A stretch of 64,000 nt of DNA from Chionis minor (taxonomy: Eukaryota; Chordata; Aves; Charadriiformes; Chionididae), in assembly GCA_013398295.1 (NCBI GenBank), contig VZSF01008157.1:48038-112037 (forward strand), in the 5' to 3' direction. The notes beneath the pieces are model-generated. The model was not told the DNA's origin. It saw only the letters and a list, made by a program, of their open reading frames with translations, and did no database searches. Position 1 is the first letter of the stretch, and the number at the start of each line of letters is the position of its first letter. Below are positions 37,701-49,352 of the stretch, in pieces. The position numbers were made by a program, and so were the translations under genes.

Positions 37701-40700
37701 CAAACAATGGTTTCTTTAAAAAAAAAAATAGTCTTTTAAATATTTTTAAGTTCATTTTCCTGTCTGGGAATTAGTTTTCACGCAGAATAACTTGGTTTTC
37801 GCATCATACTCAGGAAGAGCCTTGTTTCCACATGCATTTCTTAAAGAGAAGCACCACATAGTTTTACCGTTCCACTCGCCAAACTTCTAATTTTTCCCTA
37901 GGGAGCAAAAGCTCTGTGTTTTTGAGGGACTGGGAGGGGAAAAAAAATCCAAGATGCAGACACACAAAACAACGAGATTTTCCAAGATTCTTTACACCTT
38001 TCAATTGCCTAAAATCGTAATGCTGCTTAGCAGAATCTGTTCTCTGACCAGGATTCACTTACCTGCTGTCTGCTGTTGTAGCTTAGGAAACTTGAAGAAG
38101 CAATAGATGACTGCACGAATGCGGTAAAACTGGATGACACATATATCAAAGCATACCTGAGGAGAGCACAATGGTAAGGAGACCTTTATAATGGACGTGC
38201 TGAGCAGGTTTGCGGGTAGGAACCTCCTCCTACAGCACTGACTGACAGGGATAACTAATCTCAAACTTAACTGAATAAAAGGTTCTGTCTTAAGGGGCCT
38301 CTTCCTTATGCGGCCGAGGAGACAGGGAGCTCTGTGCAGCCCGTCCTGCCTGCACGGATCTGGGACTGCCTGTTGGCTGTGGCACTGAGGCGGGGTTTGT
38401 TCTAAAGCTTGACTTACTGTGTTCATGGGTTAATGTAAGACCTTCTGTCCCAGAGAGCCCCTCTCTAACGCTTTCTCAGAAGGGGTGCTGGGGGCGAGAG
38501 ATCTTATCCTGCCAGAGCTGTTCATGCGTCCGACAAACTAGATTTTGAAATGGGTTGCCCTGCTTTCCATAAAGGAGAAATCAGCCAAGACTGTACATGT
38601 ATCGGTCACAGAAAATGCCGCAGTGCAGTGAGGCTGAGCGAGTTGTACACAGGATGTTCGAGTCTGTCTGTCTTCTTTGGAACTTGGCACCAACCGGGGA
38701 AGTAGTCAGAGCTCTCTTCTGGCTACGGGTTTATTTGCTGCTTTCCTCAGTACTGATTATTCTCCAGTTTGTGGCAAAGCTGCCTGGCTTGTAGGTGAAC
38801 CAGACCCGTTATTGCAGCCTTTCTGTTGTGCATTCGTTTTAATTTACAACCGTCAGTGTTGTTCTCATCTCCATCTCGGTAATTGCTGAATTACAGTAAG
38901 TAGTTAATACGTGAGTGAGGCGGAAATGCCAGTGGATGGGCACACGTCCTTCTCTGCGGTGCCAAGATGAGGTGTCACTTCTGTCCAGCATTGCTAGTGT
39001 ACAACTCCGCACCAGCTTCCTTGAAATCTTGCTGGCTGGTATTAGTTCCTGCAGCTGGATAAAGTAATTATCAGATCGTTAAAGTAGAACTTGTGCTGCC
39101 AAATGAGATTGCGGTCTCCACTTGGAGTCCAAAGTACAGGTTCCTGTGCCAGGATTCCCTACAAACGGCAGGTGTCTGGGCTTCCACGCAGTCTAGCAGT
39201 GACCCTCTGTGGGTTCCTCTAATGACTGTGCTCTCTGTGGTCCAGTGCACGTCTTTTCCTTAATTCATATCCGTCCAGAAGGCTTGTACCTGAACCCCCT
39301 TTGGATGTTGTCTGTGCATCTTGGCCACCACTGTTTCTTTCCACAGTTACATGGACACAGAACAGTATGAAGATGCTGTAAGAGACTATGAGAAGGTTTA
39401 TCAGACAGAAAAAACGAAAGGTGAGCATATTGGCATTCTTTTTATGTGCATAAGGTTCTCTTAACTGGCAATTTTTTTGTTGTTGGCTTTGTTTGCCTGT
39501 TTTTCCCCACAATATGCTCTGAGTTGCAGCCTTTTACCCCAGCAGGATAATACTGGAAAGGTCCTCAGAAGCACCCTGAAATGCCCATCTTGGAATCTGG
39601 TTTCTCTCCCAGCATTGAATGCTGAGGAGATAATTTAGCTTGTAGCTGAAGCAGTGCACTAGATTCAGAATATCTGATTTTGGTTCTCATTCCTAACTGT
39701 CATCTGGCTTTTTTAGTAGCCTGAAATGAAATGTAGTCCTTGTGGTCCAGTGGCTCTCAAATACTGGTTTAATAGCACTGAGACATTTACCTACATTTGG
39801 AGACAGCCTCAAGTGCACAGTGAGGCTTTAATTAGCTGCCTGACTGTAAATCCAAGCAGATTGGTTACTTGTGGCACTTGAGTCCGTCAGCCCTGGTCAT
39901 CTCAACACGTTGGTCTTCAGCCTCTTTGAAAGCAGGAGGCTGTGCCTGGTGCTAAAGCTGCTTTCCTTTGGCATTGCATTTCTTTCTAGAACACAAGCAA
40001 CTTCTAAAGAACGCACAGGTGGAACTGAAAAAGAGCAAACGGAAAGACTACTATAAAATCCTTGGGGTTGACAAAAATGCCTCTGAAGATGAGATCAAGA
40101 AGGCTTACAGGAAAAGGGCACTGATGCATCACCCAGGTACCCACAAACAGTCCCCTACTAGAGCATGTATTGTTGTTTTGATTCCCTCACTCTGTGCAAC
40201 CCTCACTCGGAGACAGGAATAAATGTTAGAGGGGGAATTTCTGGACAAATAGCATTTCACACCCCTCAAATCTACAATACGTGCTGTGATGGTAGCTGGG
40301 AATGTGTAGCAAATTCCATTTGCACTAGAAACTAAAAGCTTCTTTCCTGCTTTTTTTTTATATCCCTAGACCGACACAGTGGGGCAAGTGCAGAAGTACA
40401 GAAGGAAGAGGAGAAGAAATTTAAGGAGGTTGGTGAAGCCTTTACCATCCTCTCAGATCCCAAGAAGAAGGCCCGCTATGACAGTGGGCAGGATCTAGAA
40501 GAGGATGGACTGAATATGGGAGGTAAGTGTCTGTTACGATATTCTACCGTGGCAGCCTTTAGAAAGATTAGACTACTCAGAGTCTGCTTTCTCCTCTAAA
40601 GCAGCTGAGTGGTTATTTATCTCCCTTTTGTAATAATCATATGAATTGACTCGGTTTGGTCTCTGAAAGCGTGTGAATGGCAGATCTACACTGAGTGTTT

Positions 40701-41975
40701 CAAGTTGCAAACTGTAGGTTATATGGTAGATGTTATCCTTGATTAGCTGGTAAGCAGTAGCTGTCATTAGGCAGAAGTCTTTCATAGGCACTGTAAAATC
40801 ACATCCTAGAAAGGCTTTGGGTCCCTAAATGCCTCATAGCCAAAACTCTTAGGTTGCCCCTGTGACTGAAATTCTCTCTCTGACAACTGTTGCTTTCACC
40901 TGTTTTGTGCTGCTGTTGTGGCCCTGTACTCTGCTGCATCGTGGCAGTGCGCAGACAGAGCAAGCTGTTTGTTTGTGGCTTTTTGTCCATTTGTAAAATG
41001 TTTTATGGGCCCTCAATTTAGCAACAGTTTCTAAACTCTGGAAAATATAACTGGCTCTTTCACTTCGGCTCACAACTTCCTTTTCTTCCCTGTAGACTTC
41101 GATGCAAATAATATCTTCAAGGCCTTCTTTGGAGGGCCAGGTGGCTTCAGTTTTGAAGGTAGGTGGAAGCTTTCCCCTGTCAGCTTTGGAAACGTAAGTA
41201 TCCAAATCACTTGACGGGACAGCTGAGTTTCCCAGAGTGGATGTGTTGTTTGAGGAGAGTGTTTGACTGTTCCCCGTAAAAGTATCTAAGCTCTTGGAAA
41301 GTTCTGTCTGCACAGCACTCCAGCTGATGGCTGGTTCTGGTTCTTTTGGGTTCAAAAGCGACAAAACCCAGGGGTTCCCTTTTCTACAAGCGTGTGTAGG
41401 CTTTGCCCACCTCGGTGGTGCTTTGCTGCGTGGCAGTAGTTGACCATGACTTGGACACGGCTGCTGGTGCTAAAGCAACAACGGGCGGTTCTTGGTCAGA
41501 AGTCCTGTGTCTGTGTGTCCCACCGCGCTCTCCTCTGGGTTCGTGTCCCCTCAAACCTCCCGTGTGGTCGGGTCTCTTCACACCCCTTGGACGCGACGGC
41601 TCTGTGCGGCACTGAGCGAGCCCTCAGCCCTTGCTGGCAGCAGTAGAGCCCTTAGGGAAGCGTGTGTTCCTTCAGGTCTTTTGTTAAGTGAATTTTGGGA
41701 AGCACGCTTCGTGTTCACCTTCATCCTTGTAAATCTGCCTCTTGCCATCAGTGGTCCTCTCGTTTACCTGCTGGAAGGTGGCTGCTGGAAACGCACTGCC
41801 AGGGTCTCAGCCCTCCCGCTCGTTCAGATACTGGTTTGAATTAAGCACTGGCTTGGCATCGAGCTGCTGCAGGGTGGTAGTTAACCGTATTGGCTTTGAA
41901 TTTTGAAAGTGCTAATATCTTTCGTTTTCTTTTTCAGCTTCTGGGCCTGGAAATTTCTTTTTCCAGTTTGGCTAA
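22706..41975 (+). CDS. DNAJC7: DNAJC7 (TPR2), TPR and J-domain co-chaperone of HSP70/HSP90, 14 exons
   Basis: Exons: 22706-22964 (mostly Ns), 32675-32763, 33274-33398, 33491-33604, 34182-34256, 35743-35861, 36218-36371, 36893-37057, 38082-38173, 39347-39420, 39990-40136, 40370-40522, 41096-41158, 41938-41975. All donors and acceptors are GT-AG and phases agree. Exons 2-14 encode 469 residues. With the 25 residues known for human exon 1 this equals the 494-residue human protein. Tandem TPR repeats (for example [19 protein letters not shown] and the [17 protein letters not shown] segment) fill most of the protein. The J domain ([20 protein letters not shown], then HHPDRH) is near the C-terminus, which ends GNFFFQFG. 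The TPRs bind HSP70 and HSP90 C-termini and the J domain stimulates HSP70 ATPase. The HPD Asp codon is split by intron 11. Start codon context GCCATGG is strong. Confidence 0.97.
22713..22962. other. Assembly gap (250 N) inside DNAJC7 exon 1
   Basis: ATGGCGG precedes the Ns. CG followed by the donor GTGACC comes right after them, and CG plus the first base of exon 2 (A) gives the expected Arg codon. The coding part of human exon 1 is 77 nt, so the real gap within the exon is probably about 70 nt and 250 is a placeholder length. Confidence 0.85.
27056..27292 (-). mobile_element. CR1 LINE fragment (3' end, 5'-truncated)
   Basis: On the plus strand the copy begins CAGACTGGTTTGGGTGGGAA and contains GCAGGTTGCTCAGAGCCCC, TCCAGGGATGGGGCATC and CTTCCTTATGTCTAAATCTA. 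These are blocks of the avian CR1 3' region as usually seen in antisense. About 237 bp, so a typical short 5'-truncated copy, inserted antisense in DNAJC7 intron 1. The terminal 8-bp CR1 tail repeat is not preserved. It is the only clear interspersed repeat I recognise in the window. Confidence 0.88.
27293..27335. repeat. TA/TG microsatellite adjoining the CR1 copy
   Basis: A TATA run followed by five TG units, starting at the truncated end of the CR1 fragment. Confidence 0.8.
34257..35742 (+). other. DNAJC7 intron 5 (1.5 kb)
   Basis: No exon or repeat recognised. The other DNAJC7 introns over 300 bp (32764-33273, 33605-34181, 35862-36217, 36372-36892, 37058-38081, 38174-39346, 39421-39989, 40523-41095, 41159-41937) likewise show only homopolymer runs and no second gene. 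Confidence 0.6.
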
Positions 41976-42201
41976 AAAAAACAAACAAAACACACGTACC
42001 TGATCTGCTTATTTTAACCTTGAATACGGACATACTTAGACTCCTTCCTTCATCACGTCTCATTGTACTTAGAGCAGTTCCATTTTTCTCGGTTGGAGAC
42101 CTCTGTTTTGTGTGCTCTTGTGTGTGAAGAGGAAACCAGCTCGGGGAGGGGAAGGCTTGTGAATTTTGTTTTACTGTTAACTTTATTAAAAAAAAAAAAA
42201 A

Positions 42202-42207
42202 AATAAA
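42202..42207 (+). terminator. Polyadenylation signal, DNAJC7 proximal (AATAAA)
   Basis: First AATAAA after the stop codon at 41975, embedded at the end of an A homopolymer. Confidence 0.55.
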
Positions 42208-45200
42208 GCTTTGAATCTTTTGGTCCCTCCATGCTGGCCCGTACTTTCAGACTGTTCCTGCTCCTCTGCAGAGAGGATTTCCCTCAAGTCTTCCCGGAAT
42301 CTCGACTTGTAGGAGGGTGAAGGAATCTCCTGTTTAGTTGTGGTTGGCTCCGAAGTGCAGCATGGCAGCATGTCTAGGGTTTGTAGTAACTTGTAAGTTA
42401 CCTTAATCTACTGAAAATATTGCCAAGATTCAATCGAGTTTCATACAACTGCCGGCTTTTACCTGCCAGCTGTCTTTGTCTTTTTTTTTTTTTTTGCCAT
42501 GGTTCTACCAGAACGGTACACTTGGGCATTAACTTAAACGATAACGTGTGAGCTTAACGATTTTGTATCGGAGAAATGCTTCTTTGGATTTAAAAGAGCA
42601 GCTTATGTGAGAATTCCCTGTGATGCAGCTAGAATTAAGGGCTTTGTGTTTCCACTCCGAGAATTGTCCTGTTTAAGGGAATACTGAATTTGCTCTGGGC
42701 TGAATTTCTTCACCGTTTGTTTTTTTTTTTTAATTAATCCACTTGAAGTTTTAATATTTGTGCTAAAACTTGATTTTGTTAAGCTTGATGTTTGATTTCG
42801 TGTTACTGATCCTTAACATGGATGAGCTCTTTCTAGCTCTGAAGAAATGCAAAGTAAAATTCAGGTTAATAATTGAAAACGGTTACCGTGTGCGTGCAGC
42901 AGTGTGCTCTCATCATGTTTACAGGAACTGTACAAATCCGTTAAGCCAGTCAAGTAGTTTTCAACTAGAAGTAATTTACTAGTCCAAAGAAGCAAGAAAA
43001 TGCAAAGTCAGACTCTGAACTGACAGTCTGTCGCTTGCTTCTCTTGTGCAAGTCGGGACACGTGCTGGGATGAGCCTCGAGCCTGGAGCTGCGTGCAGCT
43101 GCGCCGGCTGGAACTGCGAATGGATGCGGTGGTGCTGCCGGTTATCGTGGACGCTGGTTTGCTTTTCTCCTTAAATGTAGTGTTGCGGCAAGATCTCAGC
43201 GGGGAGAGGACGCTGCTTCCAGAATTCTCCCCTTTTCTGTAGCGTGTGAAGAACCTTTTTGTGCGGGTGCTGTGAGCAAGTTCAATGCCGTCAGTAAGTG
43301 GGTCTGGAGCGCAGCGGGGCGCGTTGTCTGACGGCGTCGGGCAGTCTTGCTCAGAACTGAGCTTTGAGAGACGCAGTGGTGGCACTCGGCAGTCCCCGGG
43401 AGAAGGGCAGAGTCTGGGCAGCGTTGCTGCGTCCGGAGTGCTGTGAACTGACCTGCGGTAGCGTAGCGACCTTTGGAGGGTGGGATTTTGCTTGGCTGAG
43501 GAAACGGGTGTTTGCGCAAATACACGCAAGAGACTGTCCTAGAGAAGCCGCACGCGAACTTTTCTGTAATACCTGATTTAACTTCTTACTGCAGGAACAA
43601 AAATTGCAATGAATTCATTGCATGAAATGATTACTTTGAACGCTAACATCTTCGTCTTCCTTCCTTTCGAGGGCTGCACTTGTCCTGTCCAGCGGGACAG
43701 AGTTGCCAGACCACGGTGCGAGTCAACTTCGTTTCCAACAGTTGCAATAGTGTCGTGGTGCTGCCGCCGCCGAGCGCTACAGTCCTGTGCTTGTGTGTTG
43801 TCAGAATTTTTGACAATCTGCTTTCATAGAGGGAAGATTTAAGGGCTTAAATTCTAGTACTGCAGAATAAAGGAAGTATTTTATAACTTGCTCAAAAGTC
43901 AGCTTTTAAAATGAGCCAATGTTGAGTAATATTTCCGAAAATAGACTCTACAACATTTATTTTAACTTCCTTCGCACCAGTGTAACATGATGGCCTTATC
44001 CGGATTGCACTGAGGGCAAACCAAGGTCCTAGCATCTTTCAGGCTCTGGAACGGTAAATACCTGGGGAACTGAAATACTGGTCTATGCATCTTGGTACTT
44101 CTCCAGTTCTCATGGCACTTGTAAATCAGAGCTGACAGGACTTGCTTTAGTGTGGCATTCTGGGTTCATAATGTCTTGTCCTCTGTGTGTTGATATTACT
44201 GTACAGTTTGGACTCTTCTCAGTCTTTTATCGTCATGCAGAAACGCGTCCTGCATTTGTTAGTGTTTTTTTATTATTTCCCCCCCTTCCCCCCAGTTAAG
44301 TACGAGAAGGTTCCTTCTCTCTGAACTTTGAACGAGACCGTTCCTGGGAGAGCAGGAGCGGAATGGCTTTTCTTCTGAGAGAGAAAATGTATACGGCAGA
44401 TACTTATAGAACCGTACATGAATGCATGTTTTAATGTAGTTAAATATTAATATGGTGAGTGCCAAGACTTTTCCAAGGAGCGTTATGGTGTGATTCACAG
44501 TGAAGGCAACACGTGTTCCCTCTTGCCCAGAGCACTGGGGGCTGAGCGGTGTTTGGCGACTCCTGTTACCTCGGGACAGCGCTGGGAGACAGCGGCACGG
44601 TGGCCTTGTCGCCGCCGTCGTGTCCCAGCTCGGCTCGGAGACACGGGACTGTTTCTTTCAGAAAAATCTGCTTAGATGTGCATTGCTCGAAACGCTGCCT
44701 TTCACACGGGGTAGTTACAATACACGATTCGTGGGCTGTGTTTCCTACAGGGAACCTTAGTGCTGTTGTCCTGCCGCTCTGCAGAGCTCCCCGGCTTCCT
44801 TCGGCTCCATAGCAGCTATGGGACGTAGGAATTCGGCACGGAGGTAGCGGCTGAGTGTCCTGACGCGGTATTACGGCTGTGCTTTCTCTGAACGGGGCAG
44901 CGCCAATGCGGGTGGTCGGAGGCGGTTGCTGTAGGTGAAGCAGGAGCACCGCGGGGTGGACGTCCGTCGAGCCTTGGTTAGAAGTGTCCTGTTCCCTTTG
45001 GTGTGACCATAGGCCACCACGTGAACTCGGCAGGTGGGAGAAACCACTGGTGAAGCCCTTCCTTTTAATGAGAAGAGTTACCTTGCTGGAAGTCGGTCTG
45101 TGTAACTACTGAAAGGTTTGGGTTTTTTGGCCTAACAGCAAGAGCCTTAGTCCAGACCCTGAGGAGTACCTGAGCCTGCCCCCCGCCTGTTCCTGCGCAG

Positions 45201-47487
45201 GATCCCTCGCGCCCCACTCTGCTCGGTGAGCAGCTTTTGCTGCACGGGGCGCGCTTGTCCCCCGTCCTGCCAGCCCCTTGCCGAGGGGCAGGGTCAGTGC
45301 TGCGAGAGCTGTGGCCGCTGGGCAGTCTCCAGAGGCAGCGGAGCTGATGTGGCTGGAAGCTCGAGCGGGTGCTGTGCAGGGCAGGGATCTTTCAGCAGAC
45401 GTGATGGAACTAATTGCGATCGACCACCTCGGTAACCGATGTAGGAGCTGTCGGCGTCCTCTGTGAAAGTTGCCAAGCAGAGGGAAAATCGCGCGTGTGT
45501 GGGAAGCGTGGCTCTCGGCAGACCAAGCGTGTGGAGCGACGCTCTGTTGTCGTGACTTGTAGCATTTACGAGGAAATAGGGAATTGTTTGACTCTTCTGC
45601 TTTTCCCCCATGGTTTTTTTGCCTGATCATGATACTCATGGTGTCTGAGGTGCTGTAGGGATAGTGTCAAATAGTGAAATGCAGCTGCATTCAAATGAAA
45701 ATGGAAGCAATTCCATGCTTTACAAATGAAAACATGCGTCGGTAATGTCGGTGTGTGGGAGATGCTTGCATGTGCAATGGTCTGAACTCTGGACCACAAA
45801 GCCTGGTGTGTTTTGTGTGGATTTACTTTATAAATCTGATGCTGTGTCAGCTCCGCCTTTTGCAGGGGAGTGTTGAGAGTCCTTGCAGATACACTGAACC
45901 TGGACTTGAAATTGGCTGCAAAGACCATTAAGGTGCTTCTGGCTGCCCACTTTGACAGACTCTTCTGTTTCTGCTGCACATGCTACATAGGAAAGTACCC
46001 GGGTTTGTTCGTGAGCTTGGAAGTGTTGCTGTAAAGCGGGATCCGTAGTGCTAAAGGCTTCTGACTGTTTTGTAAATACATTAATGCAGATTGAGAAGAA
46101 AGGAGAAAGAAAAATAAAATGTTTAGGGACGACAGTATTATTACCCATGGAATATGGCAAGTCCCTCAGCTTTCTGTATCTGCCAGGGATACAGAGTGAA
46201 AGCTGCTGTGCCGTTTCGTTTCCAATACGGAAACTGGCTCCTGCGCCCACCCACCCGTGCTGGAGGCTGCGCTTGGCCAAATCGCTCTTCAGCCGATTGA
46301 ACGACCAAAGCGTTTGGACCACACTGTGGTTTGCTCTTCTTTCAAAATTACTTCCTCAGTTTCAGTAATAACTAAAGATATTCACTTATCTTCAAGTGGA
46401 TGGTTTTCATCCCATTTAAATTTGTGCCTTGTACCCTCCCCTCCCCTTTCTTAGGGAAAAAGGACGGCTCGTGTGCTGCTCCGAGCGGTGCTGGGCTCGG
46501 GCTGAGGCAGCGGTGCTGTAACGGGGGCTGCAGGGTGGCAGCCGGATCGCAGCGGTTCTGTTCTCCTGGAGGCCCCTGTTCTCCTGGAGGCCGCTCGCAC
46601 GCAGCCATGCTGCGTTCCGGCCGTGTCCCCATTGTCCCCGTTCACTGGGGCGGCGGGACCTGCACTTGGCTTTGAAAGATGATGCGTAATGCTTTGGCCT
46701 CCCTCGACGTTCCCCGGCTTTCCCCGCTCCTGCAGAGTCGGGGACGGGATCGTCCCTCCTTCTCTGAGCGGCGCTGGGCAGGTTTCACTCTCGCCTAGGT
46801 CCGACCTCTGGAGGAGAGCCCTGGTGGGAGATGGGAGCAGGGTGCCGAGGTGTTAGAGCGAGAGCTCCGGCACGAGCGGCGTGCTGGGCACGGCAGGAGT
46901 TTGGTGGGAGAACCGGGATGCTGCCTGCGGCGGGGTGTGCAGTTGTGGCATAGCCAACCTGACCTTCCTCACCCCCTCTCCCTCCCCGCTTCCCGCAGTA
47001 GCTCGTGCTTCAGAAGAGAGAGCGGCGTGACGCAGAGGCGGAAGGGTTGAGTGGGAAACAGCAAACCGAGCACCTTCATTGCATGCGTATCTGCTTTGGT
47101 GTAACGACGTTCAGGAGTAGTCGAGACAAAACCAGACACCGATGTGAAGCCAGCTTGGAGAGGGTGCGAGACCCTGTGCTGCAGTATTTATCTGAACTGA
47201 AATCCTGAATGTTTACCTCAGTGTAAATATCTTAACCTTTCCAGTGGGAGGAAAGGAGTATTGCATGGAGCAATCGCTGTCCCCATCGCTTTGCCAAACA
47301 CGTCATCCTCTCGAAGACGGGCTTCACATCGGTCTGAACACTGTCCCTCTTTGGACCCTTACCTTTCTAGGATGTGAATGGTAAAAATGTGAATATTTGT
47401 TGTTTACTTCATTAGGCATAATTCATAATGATGTGTTTATATGAAGAATATCACAGACTGAAGCAAAACCATATGCAATTGGTTTAC

Positions 47488-47493
47488 TTTATT
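47488..47493 (-). terminator. Candidate polyadenylation signal, CNP (AATAAA on the minus strand)
   Basis: TTTATT on the plus strand; it implies a CNP 3' UTR of about 1.9 kb. It is the only minus-strand AATAAA I noticed between here and the CNP stop. A plus-strand AATAAA lies 26 bp away at 47519-47524. Confidence 0.45.
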
Positions 47494-49352
47494 ATAAACT
47501 GTATATGATGTACAAACTAATAAAAACTTAAATGATGACAGTCTCACTGTTGTTCTTGAACAGGCAAATAAACACGATATTCCAGCTGTGCATTTTGGTG
47601 CTGGATGCGATCTGGAGCGTGGGGTTGTTCCCGGGGCGCTGCAGGCAGAGGGATGAGTGCGCTCCTGCCTTCCCCCAGGAGCTGCCCTGGGCAGCTGGTA
47701 AACGCGCTTTTTTAAAGTTTTGATGGAACAAACCCGAGGGAGATTTCCTTTGGGAAAGGCCCAGGCTGAGCATCGGGCACTCGCCCCTCTGCCGGCACAG
47801 AAGCTAGCAAGGGTTTCTCTGTGAAGGTGAGGGAGGGTTGCAGGTGCCAGGGGGTGTATAATTTTTTAATGTTGCAATGAGAATTTCTTGCCAGCCATCT
47901 TTTTGAAACGGCAGGAAGTATTCTGCTTCACTGGCAAACACGCGGTGTTCACCAGGTTGGCCCCAGAGCACTCCCCGCGGGCGCTGTACGCGATCAGAGA
48001 AAGGCTTCTTGCACAGGCAGCGCCGGGCTTCCCACGCCGTGGTTTCCTCAGGTGAGCTGCGCCGCACGACAGCTCCGTTACGGATACGAGCCCAGCACGC
48101 GCTTGTCAAACACAGTAAGTATTTACATACGTTAGTACGGGATTAATTCCACTACAGAGCTCACCGAACACTGAGCCATAGCGTGAGTTTAAACTGCTGT
48201 CCTGACCTGAGTCCGTTAGTGGAGCTTTGTGTTACAGTAGAGCTGTGGCCCCGTGGGCACTGACCAACTGGCAAACGGTCTGGCGAAGAGCGAAAACGTA
48301 AGTTTCAATAAAACAGACTTGACAACAGAAGAGCTTCATCATTAACCTTTTTTCCAGCCAACGGTTTAGGTTTGAGCAGACTTTAAGTTACGCAGTTACG
48401 GTACCTCCACTTACTTCCTAAATTACAGTGTTACTGCCATCCTAACTTAACATTCAAGTGCATTAGAGAGAAGTAGTAAAATCTTGCATGAAGTACAGGT
48501 CTATACTTCAGACATGATTTTAGTTTCTATAACATAAGATGGAAAAGACATTAGTTCATCTCTTCCACTCCCTGCTAAGGCAGGATTGTTCCCTACAGGA
48601 CAAGGACACTGGACAGTGCGTGGTCCAGCCCGCTCTGACGTGTGAAGTGAAACAGCTGGAGCCGTGCGACAGGAGCTGGCTGCCTCTCCTGCGCTTCACT
48701 TGTTTCCCTTTCTGGGATTATTTTGTTGTTGTGTTTTTCTTTAATCCATGACAGCTCTTTAGGACATCATCTGGCAACGTGCTTTCTTCTGGCAGTGACT
48801 GCTGCACTTGACGGAACTGATTTGCGACTGGGGCTTGCTGGTTTTTACCCAGTAATTGAGCTGCCAGGATGAGCGATGTCTCCCTCGGGTGCAGGAGAAG
48901 GGGAGAGACGTCGCGCAGGTCACTTCACCGGGCTTCAGGCCGGTTACGTACGTACAGGCTTCGGTCTGCCACTGCTCGCGGTGCTGCAGGTAAAGATCTA
49001 ACGATTGTGGTTCAGAGGGACGTTACAAGAGACCATAGCTGATCTTCCTCTGAGGAAGAAAACAAGCAGACACCACAGCCAGTTCTCTCCAAAACGCTTC
49101 CTTTAAAATACACTCAGCAGCACTTCGGTTACGGGTGTCAGTTACGTGACAGTTTTCCTTTGTCAGTCAAGAGTTGCTTGTTTTCTTCCTTGTTCTGAGG
49201 CCAATAAACACTCTCTGCAGAGAGGCTTCGCACTGGGGTTGGCGAAAGGGCTTACTTTAGTAAAGGTAGAATTATTTCTCTTTACAATTTTAAAGGTTAC
49301 AGGAGTTACTTGCCTTCTAAAAACAAACAAACAAGCTACCCTGCCCGTACTC
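47494..49352 (-). other. Probable CNP 3' UTR
   Basis: Non-coding interval between the CNP stop codon and the candidate minus-strand polyadenylation signal. No exon signal was seen. Confidence 0.45.

Larger units (their letters stand above)
41976..47524 (+). other. DNAJC7 3' UTR and convergent intergenic DNA
   Basis: AATAAA at 42202-42207, following a 17-nt A run, is the nearest polyadenylation signal, about 230 bp after the stop. Further AATAAA hexamers at 43866-43871 and 47519-47524 could support longer 3' UTRs. No open frame here resembles a known protein. A short direct repeat based on GTTCTCCTGGAGG lies at about 46556-46587. Confidence 0.5.
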
